The notes below the pieces were generated by a model. It saw only the letters and a program-made list of their open reading frames with translations. It made no database searches and had not been told where the DNA came from. The translations under genes were made by a program, and so were the position numbers. Of a stretch of 64,000 nt of DNA, positions 16,810 to 25,958 are shown one piece after another. The stretch lies in NCBI GenBank assembly GCA_041570195.1, contig JBFFWQ010000018.1:1-64000 (forward strand), given 5' to 3'. The DNA comes from UBA11865 sp041570195. GTDB lineage: Bacteria > Chloroflexota > Anaerolineae > Promineifilales > Promineifilaceae. How positions within the stretch are numbered: position 1 is the stretch's first letter; every line of letters starts with the position of its first letter.

Positions 16810-19800
16810 GTTCTTTCTCCTGCCACAGTCTGGCCATCTGTTCAGCCAATATCGAGCCAACAGCCGAATTTATCACCGGCAAGAAAGGGCGAGGTACGGC
16901 CGGAACCGCCCATACGGCCTCGACGCCAACGCCTTGCACGGCTGGCAGATGTTGGTTTCCTTCAGGCACGAGAAGCAGTATCTTGGCGTTTCTCGTCCGG
17001 TAAACCTGCGTATCAACCAGGGCAGCCGCCTGGAAGAGCGGATCGGTTGCCAGGACGACGATCAGCGTGTCGTGGTCAGCGTCCGGCCCGCCAACGGTTG
17101 CCAATGGACCATGCCAGGCAGAGTCGGTGTACAAGGCCTCAGCCATGAACCCCCGGCTTCGTAGTGAACGGCCGATGCTGCCGGCAGACGCGTAATCCTG
17201 GCCGCCGCCGATAATCTGTACTTTGTCGTACCCGGCAGCCACAGACGGCCGCAAGATGTCGCCGATTTCCTTTTCTGCTTGCTCGTCAGCCAATAATCTG
17301 GCCAGATGCAAGGGGATCTGGGCCAGGCTGGCTTCCCACAATGCCGTGTCCCTTCCCCGGCGCCGCGCCAGGCGTATACCTAGGCCGATCAAGTAGACTG
17401 CGGCCAAAAGCTCCAACTGAAAAGGCGAAAGGTCCGATGGTAGGGCAATGGTTTGAGAATCCCGAATGGCCAGGATGGCGCCAGCGCGGATTAACCGGAG
17501 GCTGGCGGTATCAGGCTGGGTTTGCGGCAGCTCGTCAATAAAGCGCCGGTAGACGGTCAGGTCGACGGCCAGCAAATCTGACCAGGCCGCGGCTGCCATT
17601 CGGGCACCTGTTTCTGTAGCTTCCGTGTCGGTCAGTACTACGAGGTGGCCAGCGCCAAGCGTCGCAAGTTTGTCGGGCAAGGGTTCGGAAATAACGGCCA
17701 TCGCCGACCGCAAGGTCACAGTCGCCTGGAGGGACGCCCGTGAGGGGCCATGCCTGGCCCGGTCCCAAGCCTCATATGCCTGACGGCCGCTGGCGAACTC
17801 GGCCAGGGAAATGTTTTCGAAGCTACGACGAGCTTCGACCGTTTCGCGCGGTTCTGCGCCAGTCACCGTGACAGATTTAGCTAGATTTCGCGGCCGGTCG
17901 ATCTCCTCCGGTGAGAGATCTCGCGCATAAGCCATTGCCACGGCCAGATCAAAGAAGAAGGGCGCATCAATTAGCGCCTGGAATGCCCCAGTAACCTTTG
18001 GTGAGACGAAAAGCTCGACGTTAGTTGCCTCCAGCCAGGAGTCTAGTCGATCGTTGGCCGTGGTATGGATGAGGCAACGGACACCAAGATCTCGCAGGTA
18101 GTTGACGAGGTAACTGGTTTCCCGTTGTGCTTCGGTCGAAGTAGCATTGATGATAAACAGCACGCGCCGGCGATCGTCGTCGAACAGGGCGCTTCGTTCG
18201 ATCAACGGCCGCAGGCTGGCGGCATGAAAATCCGAGGTCCGCGCTACAATCTGGGCCAATTCCTCGATTTTTAGCTCGGCTTCGATGTCTATCGGGCTAT
18301 TGCCAACCACGACTACTTTGTTAAAGAGGCGGCATTGCCGGGCTACCTGGCGCAGTCGCCTGCGGCGCTCCTCGTCTTCGATGAGACGTCGCACGTGACG
18401 AGGGACTGTATGCGTTAGTTCATCCACAAGTCGAGCCAGGATGGAAGCATCATGACCGGCCTCATACATACTGGCTAGCCGTAAGGCCAGCAAGTTGAGG
18501 GTCATCAGGATGGCCTGGAAACCCTTGACCGTCGCCACTGAGACTTCGACCCCAGTCTGTACGTCCAATGTGCCGCCACTGACGGCAGTCCGCCGGCCCA
18601 GATCACTTTGCGGTCGGCCGGTGATCGCCAAGCGTACCACACCGGTTTCGCCCAGCCAGCTATCGACTTTCAATAGCGAATCAGTCGTACCGGACCAGGA
18701 GATCTCAATGGCCAAATCACACGCCTGGTCTATTGCCTGGCCCAAATTGAGCACCGCTACCGGCCGGTACACATTGACCAGGATTCCGGGCAACAATTGG
18801 CGAAACAAAGGGGCGGCCGCCTGGGCATCGCGCCAGGAGCTGCCTTCGCCGATGATCAGCAAGCGCCCAAGTTTCTCCAGGCGAGGACCATATTGTTCGA
18901 CCAAGACGTGTTCATTTAGACCGGGCGCCAACAAGCGGCCATTTTCCCAAGCGCTTTCCAAAGCCGGCTGCCCGTTCCGAACATAGTGATCGGCGATGCC
19001 CTCCATAATATCGGGTATCTCGGCAATGTGACTCTCGGTGTAGGAATCATGACCCTGTTTGCCAACCATGGCCGGGTTGAGCTGCATGGTCTGGGCCGAA
19101 ACAGGAACCGACGTGCCATCATAACGGCTTACCAGCACAGCTGGTACGCTTTGGTCAGCATGCCCTTCTTTTTCGATGCGAACGAACAGTTCTTCGCCAT
19201 GGTGAAGCTGGTTGTCCAGGAACAACGCCTCCACGGTAAAAGTGTTGAGGATTTCTAAAATCTCATCCTGCGCCCTATCGGCCGGGATAAGATCCTCCTT
19301 AGCAGCCCGTCGCAAATCAGATATTCGTCGCGCAGCCTCGCTCACCTCATCCTTTGACCATAACATGAGCGCTGCATTGACATCGGAAGCCACCATCAAG
19401 GTACGGGATCCGTCGTCAAACTGCCGGGTTGCGATAGCAATCGGCTTGCGGTGGCTGGTCACATAAAGCACATCCGGGCGGCGCCTGCTGTAAAAGGCGC
19501 AGGCATGGGCATTGCCTTCTCGTAACCGCCAGATGGCCAAACGCAAGGCGCGTTCCTCCGATTCTATGATTCTCTGCTGGTCTAGCCTTTCCAAGAAGGC
19601 TTCGCTATCGGGCGGAAGCTGTCCCTCGGCCAACATGTAGGCCATTCGCTCCCACTCGAAGGTAATAACCTCGGTGGTGTTCTCAGATCGGTGTACCGTT
19701 TCGCCGCTGGGCAAGCCACGCGCTTGCCACCATTGCTTCTGATCGGCAAGAACACCCAACATGAGGGTGGCATTGTGGGAACCGTTTTCGCAGGCGATGC

Positions 19801-20104
19801 GATCTTGAGCCCGATCGGATAGTGGATGGGCATTCGTTTCATTTACCGCGCCAACCATCGCCCACCGGCCGTGTCCCATAACCACCTGCATATCCCCAGG
19901 AAGTATCTTGGGCAGGGGTTGGAGGGCTATTCTTCTCCGCAATCGTTCGCCTGTGCCCACCACACGGCGCAAAGCGAAGCGTCCGTCTTCACCAATTATA
20001 GCGATGCCGGACGAATCCGGGGCCCGATAAGCCAACAGTTCCAGGGCATCCAGAACCCGGGTGACACCCCCAGAATGGCCATAGAAGCAGACAATGCCGC
20101 ACAT
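16802..20104 (-). CDS. GlmS-like glutamine amidotransferase with four SIS-type domains
   Basis: An 1100-residue protein, nearly twice the length of glucosamine-6-phosphate synthase (~610). Residues 1-~300 form a class II glutamine amidotransferase: nucleophile Cys2 (MCGIVCFYGH), GHGRWAMVG at 77-85, NAHPLSD, and ENGSHN at 106-111. The usual D of SDTEV reads T (NTTEVI). Residues 353-370 (SYTESHIAEIPDIMEGI) mirror the GlmS linker before the isomerase. Then come SIS-like segments at ~410-545 (ISWSGTTDSL, with TGVEVSVATVKGFQ), ~595-745, a poorer one ~800-925, and ~955-1090 (WHGPLATVGGP). The Met-Cys start fixes the initiation codon. It lies 31 bp after soxG. It may make or break an amino sugar phosphate or use glutamine-derived ammonia in amine metabolism; neither is shown. 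Confidence 0.8.
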   Translation of the reverse strand: MCGIVCFYGHSGGVTRVLDALELLAYRAPDSSGIAIIGEDGRFALRRVVGTGERLRRRIALQPLPKILPGDMQVVMGHGRWAMVGAVNETNAHPLSDRAQDRIACENGSHNATLMLGVLADQKQWWQARGLPSGETVHRSENTTEVITFEWERMAYMLAEGQLPPDSEAFLERLDQQRIIESEERALRLAIWRLREGNAHACAFYSRRRPDVLYVTSHRKPIAIATRQFDDGSRTLMVASDVNAALMLWSKDEVSEAARRISDLRRAAKEDLIPADRAQDEILEILNTFTVEALFLDNQLHHGEELFVRIEKEGHADQSVPAVLVSRYDGTSVPVSAQTMQLNPAMVGKQGHDSYTESHIAEIPDIMEGIADHYVRNGQPALESAWENGRLLAPGLNEHVLVEQYGPRLEKLGRLLIIGEGSSWRDAQAAAPLFRQLLPGILVNVYRPVAVLNLGQAIDQACDLAIEISWSGTTDSLLKVDSWLGETGVVRLAITGRPQSDLGRRTAVSGGTLDVQTGVEVSVATVKGFQAILMTLNLLALRLASMYEAGHDASILARLVDELTHTVPRHVRRLIEDEERRRRLRQVARQCRLFNKVVVVGNSPIDIEAELKIEELAQIVARTSDFHAASLRPLIERSALFDDDRRRVLFIINATSTEAQRETSYLVNYLRDLGVRCLIHTTANDRLDSWLEATNVELFVSPKVTGAFQALIDAPFFFDLAVAMAYARDLSPEEIDRPRNLAKSVTVTGAEPRETVEARRSFENISLAEFASGRQAYEAWDRARHGPSRASLQATVTLRSAMAVISEPLPDKLATLGAGHLVVLTDTEATETGARMAAAAWSDLLAVDLTVYRRFIDELPQTQPDTASLRLIRAGAILAIRDSQTIALPSDLSPFQLELLAAVYLIGLGIRLARRRGRDTALWEASLAQIPLHLARLLADEQAEKEIGDILRPSVAAGYDKVQIIGGGQDYASAGSIGRSLRSRGFMAEALYTDSAWHGPLATVGGPDADHDTLIVVLATDPLFQAAALVDTQVYRTRNAKILLLVPEGNQHLPAVQGVGVEAVWAVPAVPRPFLPVINSAVGSILAEQMARLWQEKEHG

Positions 20105-20135
20105 GAATTTGATACCAGGCTTAAAGACCTGCTGG

Positions 20136-20852
20136 CTAACCCCCTACTCGCAACGCTTCCAGGGCAAACCAGCCAATCGGAGCAACATCCAGGCTGCGAC
20201 CTGCCTCGAGGATCGTGCGCCACAGATAAGTAGCCAGCGAGCGGCCACCAATCAATGAGAAGAGCGGCACCGCTGGTCCATCCGGTGGCTTCATGTCGTG
20301 GCGAAGAATGAGTTGGCGGGTCTTGGCCACGCTGCTTTGTCTAGCATTCAGATCAGGGAATTGGCTGGCATGGAAATCCAGGCTACAGAGGCGGCTAAGC
20401 AGCCCGGCGCTAAATGGGCCAATTAATAGCAATTCAGCCCGACCGTGGGTTATGTCGCTAACAGTGACTAAATCACCACTTCGTTCCCCTTCTTTGGTCA
20501 ATATCTTTTCTGCGGAGTCTTCTCCGCCGGGTTCCAAATGCACAAAGAACTGATCGTCACGCAAACGATAGACATATCTGGAGCCCAGGACCACGCCCTG
20601 GCCAATTGCCAGCGATGGTATGGCCCAGGCCGCTTGTAGAACGCTTTCCGCTTGCTTTCCCTCGACTACGATCTTGCCACTGGCCGAGCTATCGGCGAGG
20701 GCAACGCCGCGCCTGGCGATCGTCTCCTCTTGCTCAACCGTGGTGAAAACCTGGGGCAATTGCCAACCGGCAAGATCGACGAAAGTCGCCCCAATCTCTC
20801 GGGCAACATCATGTAACGGTAGCGCTTTGGTAGGTAATTGGCTCGAGTTCAT
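20136..20852 (-). CDS. soxG: sarcosine oxidase gamma subunit (SoxG-like)
   Basis: A 238-residue protein of the GcvT-like fold (VFTTVEQEETIARRGVALAD, then ELLLIGPFSAGLLSRL), the size and type of the SoxG subunit of heterotetrameric sarcosine oxidase. In that enzyme SoxG is structural and completes the complex of alpha, beta, gamma and delta subunits. The start codon abuts the soxA stop with no gap, and its ribosome binding site (GAGGAG) lies inside the end of soxA, which indicates coupling. Similarity to other SoxG proteins is low in general, so the call leans on gene order. Confidence 0.78.
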   Translation of the reverse strand: MNSSQLPTKALPLHDVAREIGATFVDLAGWQLPQVFTTVEQEETIARRGVALADSSASGKIVVEGKQAESVLQAAWAIPSLAIGQGVVLGSRYVYRLRDDQFFVHLEPGGEDSAEKILTKEGERSGDLVTVSDITHGRAELLLIGPFSAGLLSRLCSLDFHASQFPDLNARQSSVAKTRQLILRHDMKPPDGPAVPLFSLIGGRSLATYLWRTILEAGRSLDVAPIGWFALEALRVGG

Positions 20853-23747
20853 CTAACTCCTCAATCGCTCGCCCTCTGGGTCGTAAAACGGACCATGATG
20901 CACTTGCGCTTCGATTGTCGCGCCGTTCCGGCGAATGGTGAAGGTCGCCCCCTCCTCTTTGGCTACGGTTTCCGGCAGCCAACAGAGGCCAATCGGTTTT
21001 GCCAATGTAGGGCTATAACGACTGGATGTAACCCAGCCAATGATATCTTTCCGGTTCTCACTGCCTGCTTCCACGATCTGCAAGCCTTCTTCCGGCACCG
21101 TTCTGCCATCTCTGATCCTGAACCCTACCAGGCGCTGCTGTTGGCCATCCATGGCGATACGCATCAAAGACCGCTGGCCCAAGAAGTCAGCTTTGTCTGG
21201 TTTGACCGCCCAGGCCATATCAGCGGAAATCGGATCCGAAAGGGCGTCAGTGTCCTGGCCGACGATGATATGAGCCTTTTCCAGGCGCAGTATGCGTTGA
21301 GCTTCGACTCCGAAGGGAGTGATGCCAAAAGGCTCGCCGGCCGACATGATCGCTTGCCACAAGAAACGGCCGTAACCGGCCGGGCAATGAATCTCATACG
21401 ACAGCTCGCCGGTAAAACCAATCCGTAACAAGCGACAAGGCACGCCGGCCACTTCTACCTGGCGTAGATGCATAAAAGGGAATGCCTCGTTGGAAAGATC
21501 TGCTTCGACGAGTGTTTGCAGCACCTGGCGGGCCTTTGGCCCAGCTAGATTGAAGGCCGCATTCACTTCGCTCAGGTCGCTTATATTGACACCATCCCCC
21601 CAGCCCGATTGCACCCACCACTGCATCCACTCATAAATAGTCGTTGCCCCAGAGGAAGTCGTGGTCATATACCATTCCCGGGCAGCAACCCGGGCGGTCA
21701 CGCCATCATCCAGGATGATGCCCTCGTCATTGCACATCAAACCGTATCGGATACGCTCCATAGCTACGTTCTGCCACTTGTTGACGTAAATGCGGTCTAG
21801 AAGGTCTGGCACTCCGGGACCATCTAGCCGAAACTTGCCAAGGGTACTAACGTCGATCAGGCCGACCCGCTCTCGAACGGCCCGCACCTCTGCTTCTGGA
21901 TCGCCGTAATGTTCTGGCCGTTTCCATAAACCGGCAACCATCATTTTGGCGCCGTGCCTCTTTTGCCATTCGTGAACTGGCGATATCCGCTCCGGTTCCA
22001 TGTTTTGGCCAGCCAGCACCCCCAATGAGATGGGCGTCATGGGTGGGCGGGCGGTCGTCGTGCCCGTTTCTTCGATCGTTTGGCCGTTGGCTCGAGCGCA
22101 GAGGTGAACGGTATTCAGCGAACACATTTTGCCCTGGCATGGTCCCATGGAAATGGTGCTGTAGCGTTTAAGAAGCTCAATACTGTCATAACCTTCTGCG
22201 ATAGATTGCTCCAGATCTTTCTTGGTGACGTCTTCGCAAAAGCACAAGAATTGCTTCTTTTTGCCGGGCACGAAAACCAGGTCAGACGTACGGCCCACTT
22301 GATCTTTCTTGATGGCCTCAATCCCGGTTCGTTCTTCCTCCGACGGCCTCTCACATAGTTCCAGAAAGGCGGCCGCTTCCCGTCCGGCGAAACGCCCCTC
22401 AGCAAGCTGAGCCAACAGTTCGTGAGTGCCAGCTACCCGGCCGGCAGCGAATATGCCCGCCGGCAACGCCTGGGGTAAGAACTCACCTATTTGCCGATCG
22501 AAAGCCAGTTGGCCGTTTGCCTGATATATCAAGCCGCTGGCAGGCGCCCAGCCGACGCTCACGGCAATTAAATCACAGTCCACCATTTGTTCGGCACCGG
22601 TTAGCTCATGTCCGTTCACTGGGGAAATGATCGCCTGGCTAACTTCACCCGAACCTTTTGCCGCCACGATCGTATGACCCCAGTAGGCATGGGTCTCCTC
22701 AGATGTCACTTGGCGGACTAGCGGTGAATCACTGGCCGGACGCTCGTCAACCACAGCGGCCACCTGGAGGCCGGCACTCTTCAAATCGGCCGCCACCGCC
22801 CAGCCATAGTCATTGGCCGTGACAACCAGGGCCTTTTCACCCGGAGCGACGCCATAGAGGTTTATCATTCTTTGGACAGCGCTGGCTAACAGCACGCCTG
22901 GCAAGTCATTGTCGTCAAAGAGCAGCGGCTGCTCATAAGCGCCAGTGGCAAAGATGACGCTCTGGGCGCGGATCTTGAAGAGACGATCCTGCTGGGCCGC
23001 TGACAGCCAGTTGTCCTCATACCAACTTAAGACCGTCGTATTCAAATGGACGGCAAGGTCCGGCTCTTGCCCGATGGCCTCGAGCAGTTTCGGCAGGGAC
23101 GCAGCAGTACCAGGTGAAGCAAAGCGCAAATGGCCGCCTAAAGCCGGATTTTCGTCAAGCAGAATAACGCGCGCCCCCTCAGCGTTGGCCGCGATGGCCG
23201 CGCTCAATCCGGCCGGACCGCCGCCCACCACGACCACGTCGGCGTGCTGGTATTCCTTGTCGTAGCGACCCGGTTCTGTATCGAGGTTCACCTGACCCAA
23301 TCCGGCCGCCCGGCGCAACATCCTTTCGAAAGTAGGCCAGAGAAACTGAGGCCGGATGAATGTCTTGTAATAGAAACCAGCGGGCAAGAAGCGATCCCCC
23401 AGGCTGGTCAGGGACATCACGTCTCGTTTTAATGATGGCCAGGCGTTTTGCGACCTTACCTTCATTGCAGATTCAACCGGCCGGATGCAGGCCCTCACAT
23501 TCGGTTCGTCGCCAACCTGGACCAGGCAGTTCGGGCACTGCCCGGCACAACACAGCAACCCACGCGGCCGGTGGTATTTGAAAGACCGGCTGAAGACCTT
23601 TACGCCAGCCGCGGCGAGAGCCGAGGCGATAGTGTCCCCTGGATGGGCATGGCAGGTCTGGCCATCAAAGGAGAAAGAGAAACTGCTATCGCGATCGATG
23701 ACCTCACCCGGTTGGGGAGAGAGCCGGTTCTTTTGCCGTTTTGTCAT
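20853..23747 (-). CDS. soxA: sarcosine oxidase alpha subunit
   Basis: A 964-residue SoxA. Layout: N-terminal ferredoxin-like part (SFSFDGQTCHAHPGDTIASA), a segment with GLLCCAGQCPNCLVQVGDEP, an NAD-binding domain (VVVGGGPAGLSAAIAA), a Cys-rich stretch (FLCFCEDVTKKDLEQSI then MGPCQGKMCSL) and a C-terminal ~370-residue GcvT-like folate domain (DVSTLGKFRLDGPG, LEKAHIIVGQDTD). In the known enzyme the complex demethylates sarcosine to glycine, giving H2O2 and 5,10-methylene-THF. I use the ATG at 23747, which overlaps the soxD stop as ATGA; the longer frame starts with TTG. SoxA lies in the order B-D-A-G. Confidence 0.93.
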   Translation of the reverse strand: MTKRQKNRLSPQPGEVIDRDSSFSFSFDGQTCHAHPGDTIASALAAAGVKVFSRSFKYHRPRGLLCCAGQCPNCLVQVGDEPNVRACIRPVESAMKVRSQNAWPSLKRDVMSLTSLGDRFLPAGFYYKTFIRPQFLWPTFERMLRRAAGLGQVNLDTEPGRYDKEYQHADVVVVGGGPAGLSAAIAANAEGARVILLDENPALGGHLRFASPGTAASLPKLLEAIGQEPDLAVHLNTTVLSWYEDNWLSAAQQDRLFKIRAQSVIFATGAYEQPLLFDDNDLPGVLLASAVQRMINLYGVAPGEKALVVTANDYGWAVAADLKSAGLQVAAVVDERPASDSPLVRQVTSEETHAYWGHTIVAAKGSGEVSQAIISPVNGHELTGAEQMVDCDLIAVSVGWAPASGLIYQANGQLAFDRQIGEFLPQALPAGIFAAGRVAGTHELLAQLAEGRFAGREAAAFLELCERPSEEERTGIEAIKKDQVGRTSDLVFVPGKKKQFLCFCEDVTKKDLEQSIAEGYDSIELLKRYSTISMGPCQGKMCSLNTVHLCARANGQTIEETGTTTARPPMTPISLGVLAGQNMEPERISPVHEWQKRHGAKMMVAGLWKRPEHYGDPEAEVRAVRERVGLIDVSTLGKFRLDGPGVPDLLDRIYVNKWQNVAMERIRYGLMCNDEGIILDDGVTARVAAREWYMTTTSSGATTIYEWMQWWVQSGWGDGVNISDLSEVNAAFNLAGPKARQVLQTLVEADLSNEAFPFMHLRQVEVAGVPCRLLRIGFTGELSYEIHCPAGYGRFLWQAIMSAGEPFGITPFGVEAQRILRLEKAHIIVGQDTDALSDPISADMAWAVKPDKADFLGQRSLMRIAMDGQQQRLVGFRIRDGRTVPEEGLQIVEAGSENRKDIIGWVTSSRYSPTLAKPIGLCWLPETVAKEEGATFTIRRNGATIEAQVHHGPFYDPEGERLRS

Positions 23748-24016
23748 GTCTCGCGCGGCTCCTTTCCCCAACGGTAAGTACGTTCAATCACGTTTGACTT
23801 CGTGTGCCGTTCGGCCAGGAACCAAAGTTGGCAGCCAGCGCCATGATACCACCATTCCTTCTGCCACCCCTGTTTATTGTCTCGCATGTAAATGTAGTCA
23901 GTCCACTCGTCGGGGCTGACCGTTAGAGGCTCGGGCGGCCGGGGATTGTATTCACCGCCATAACGAAACTCCTGTACACTGCGGTCCCCGCAATTGGGAC
24001 ATTTGATGAGGATCAC
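23744..24016 (-). CDS. soxD: sarcosine oxidase delta subunit
   Basis: A 90-residue SoxD: the opening ILIKCPNCGDRSVQEFRYGG with the zinc-binding cysteine pair, DEWTDYIYMRDNKQGWQKEW in the middle, and WYHGAGCQLWFLAERHTKSN at the end. Two further zinc ligands, His and Cys, are visible in HGAGC. Length is as usual for SoxD (~90-100). Start is a GTG with GGAGG six bases upstream. It is coupled to soxA by a four-base overlap and follows soxB by 26 bp. Confidence 0.92.
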   Translation of the reverse strand: MILIKCPNCGDRSVQEFRYGGEYNPRPPEPLTVSPDEWTDYIYMRDNKQGWQKEWWYHGAGCQLWFLAERHTKSNVIERTYRWGKEPRET

Positions 24017-24042
24017 TGGCTTCCTCCGTCACTTACCGTGAC

Positions 24043-25281
24043 TCAATGACCGACGGACGCCGCGCCCTTCTCGCCGACGAGGTCATGCTCGTAGAAACGG
24101 GCCAGGCGGAATGGTTTTAGCAAGTCGGGTGTCTTGCCCGTTGCAATCAACTCGGCCATTCTCTTGCCAGAAACTGGCACAGCCTTAAACCCATAAGTCC
24201 CCCAACCGACATCTACCAAGAAACCCTCGACAGGAGTTACGCCCATGATCGGGCTGTAATCTGGGGTCATATCACACAGCCCAGCCCATTGTCGAAGCAA
24301 TCGCACATGATGTAAGGATGGGAATAGCTCTAGTATGTGACCGGCAATGCCCTCAATGAACGCCGAGGAGCCGCGCATGGAATAGGAGGCAAAGGGATCG
24401 ACAGCCGCGCCCATGACCAGCTCGCCGCGATCTGATTGGCTAACGTAAACGTGCAAGCTGCCTGAGACGATAATCACGTCAAGGAATGGCTTCAGCGCTT
24501 CCGTTACACAAGCTTGAAGCGGAAAAGTTGTCACCGGCAGCTTAACACCGACCATATCGGCAATGGTCGTACACCATCCGGCTGTGGCATTCAGCACTGT
24601 CCCGGTCTTGATCGGCCCTCGCGATGTCTCTACGCCCACCACCTGGCCCTTCTCAACTTCGATGCCTGTCACCTCCGTCATCTGGTGGATATGGATTCCG
24701 CTCAAGTCAACCTGATGCGCGTAACCCCACACCACGGCATCATGTCGGACAACGCCGCCCGGCGGATGATAGAGGGCCGCCAAAATCGGATAACGTGGGT
24801 GTTGGCTTACGTCGATAGGCGGGCAAAGACGCTTAATCTCTTCCGGCCAAATCAAGCGCGAGTCAACTCCCTGGAGCTGATTAACTTCCGCCCGGCGACG
24901 CATGGTACGTACAGCGCCGTCGGTATGGGCCAGGGTCAGGTGACCGCGTTGACTGAACATGACGTTGAAATCCAGCTCAACCGACATCTGTTCGTAGAGC
25001 TTCACGCTTTCATTGTAGAAACGCACCCCTTCCGGAGTCAGGTAATTGCTACGAATGATGGTTGTGTTGCGGCCGCTCCCTCCAGAGCCAATATAGCGCT
25101 TATCCAACACCGCCACATCGGTAATGCCGTGATCCTTAGCCAGGTAATAAGCGCAAGCCAGCCCATGGGCGCCGCCGCCGACGATGACCACATCATACTG
25201 GTCCTTCAATGATCTCTGCCGCCACATGCGAGGCGGCGGCCGGTTGCCGTTTATGGCCTGGCGAATCAACTTCAAAGACAT
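24043..25281 (-). CDS. soxB: sarcosine oxidase beta subunit
   Basis: A 412-residue SoxB. FAD motif VVIVGGGAHGLACAYYLAKD, then RYIGSGGSGRNTTIIRSNYL, in which the RNT-IIRSNY signature is typical of SoxB, where FMN is held covalently by a His further on; and MGVTPVEGFLVDVGWGTYG near the C-terminus. The subunit contains the amine-oxidising site of heterotetrameric sarcosine oxidase. AAGGA lies ten bases before the ATG. All four subunits (B, D, A, G) follow in one direction, so the complex should be complete. Confidence 0.92.
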   Translation of the reverse strand: MSLKLIRQAINGNRPPPRMWRQRSLKDQYDVVIVGGGAHGLACAYYLAKDHGITDVAVLDKRYIGSGGSGRNTTIIRSNYLTPEGVRFYNESVKLYEQMSVELDFNVMFSQRGHLTLAHTDGAVRTMRRRAEVNQLQGVDSRLIWPEEIKRLCPPIDVSQHPRYPILAALYHPPGGVVRHDAVVWGYAHQVDLSGIHIHQMTEVTGIEVEKGQVVGVETSRGPIKTGTVLNATAGWCTTIADMVGVKLPVTTFPLQACVTEALKPFLDVIIVSGSLHVYVSQSDRGELVMGAAVDPFASYSMRGSSAFIEGIAGHILELFPSLHHVRLLRQWAGLCDMTPDYSPIMGVTPVEGFLVDVGWGTYGFKAVPVSGKRMAELIATGKTPDLLKPFRLARFYEHDLVGEKGAASVGH

Positions 25282-25358
25282 TAGGCGACTTCCTTAAGGA
25301 GAGAAGTTGTCAGCAATTATGGCGACGCGGAAGATTATCGGTGTATCGGCATGTCCCC

Positions 25359-25958
25359 CTATTGACCTTCACTTTGCCATTCTTCCATTTTGGCCACCAG
25401 GCGCCGTTCGAAGGAACCATAGCCTGTATAACGGATCTCCAGCGGCAATCCGAGATCTCGGGCGATATTGTGAGCCTTTTGTGACAACGCCGGGTCTTCT
25501 TTCTGTACCAGATACACCATGCGCCGGTAATTGCGGAAGTACTCGTCCCTTAGATTGGGATATCGATCCAGACCCAAACCCTTGAGCACCGTTCCGCGAA
25601 AGGCCCGCACAAGGAAATCGGTCAAAAAGAATGTGCCCGGTTCTTCGTCCATTAGTTCCTGAAAACGCTGGCCGGCGTACATCTCATAACAGTGAGGACC
25701 CTCTATACGCTCTATCTTATAACGTTCCAGCAGTTGATCCAGGGCCCCCCTGGATCCACAGTCGCCAAAGAGGACGAAGATCCGATCGTATTGCTCATGA
25801 AGTTCCTGGAAGCGTTTGTCCACATCAGGAGCGATGCGCTCCGGGTACATGTGGTCGATGGCAGGTACGCCAACCAGGTCTACATCCCAACCGTGTCGAT
25901 CGATGATGGCAATAACCTCATGGGCAAGCGCTCCACACATGATGAATGCCGTTTTCAT
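25359..25958 (-). CDS. DUF1638 domain-containing protein
   Basis: A 199-residue cytoplasmic protein with the DUF1638 pattern: TAFIMCGALAHEVIAIIDRH, VLFGDCGSRGALDQLLERY with a conserved GDCG, EGPHCYEMYAG, and TFFLTDFLVRAF. Genes of this family often sit with MttB and corrinoid proteins in bacteria and archaea; their biochemical role is not established. The conserved Cys/His positions could bind metal or corrinoid (inference). The ATG overlaps the preceding MttB stop as ATGA, so the two are co-translated. Confidence 0.85.
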   Translation of the reverse strand: MKTAFIMCGALAHEVIAIIDRHGWDVDLVGVPAIDHMYPERIAPDVDKRFQELHEQYDRIFVLFGDCGSRGALDQLLERYKIERIEGPHCYEMYAGQRFQELMDEEPGTFFLTDFLVRAFRGTVLKGLGLDRYPNLRDEYFRNYRRMVYLVQKEDPALSQKAHNIARDLGLPLEIRYTGYGSFERRLVAKMEEWQSEGQ

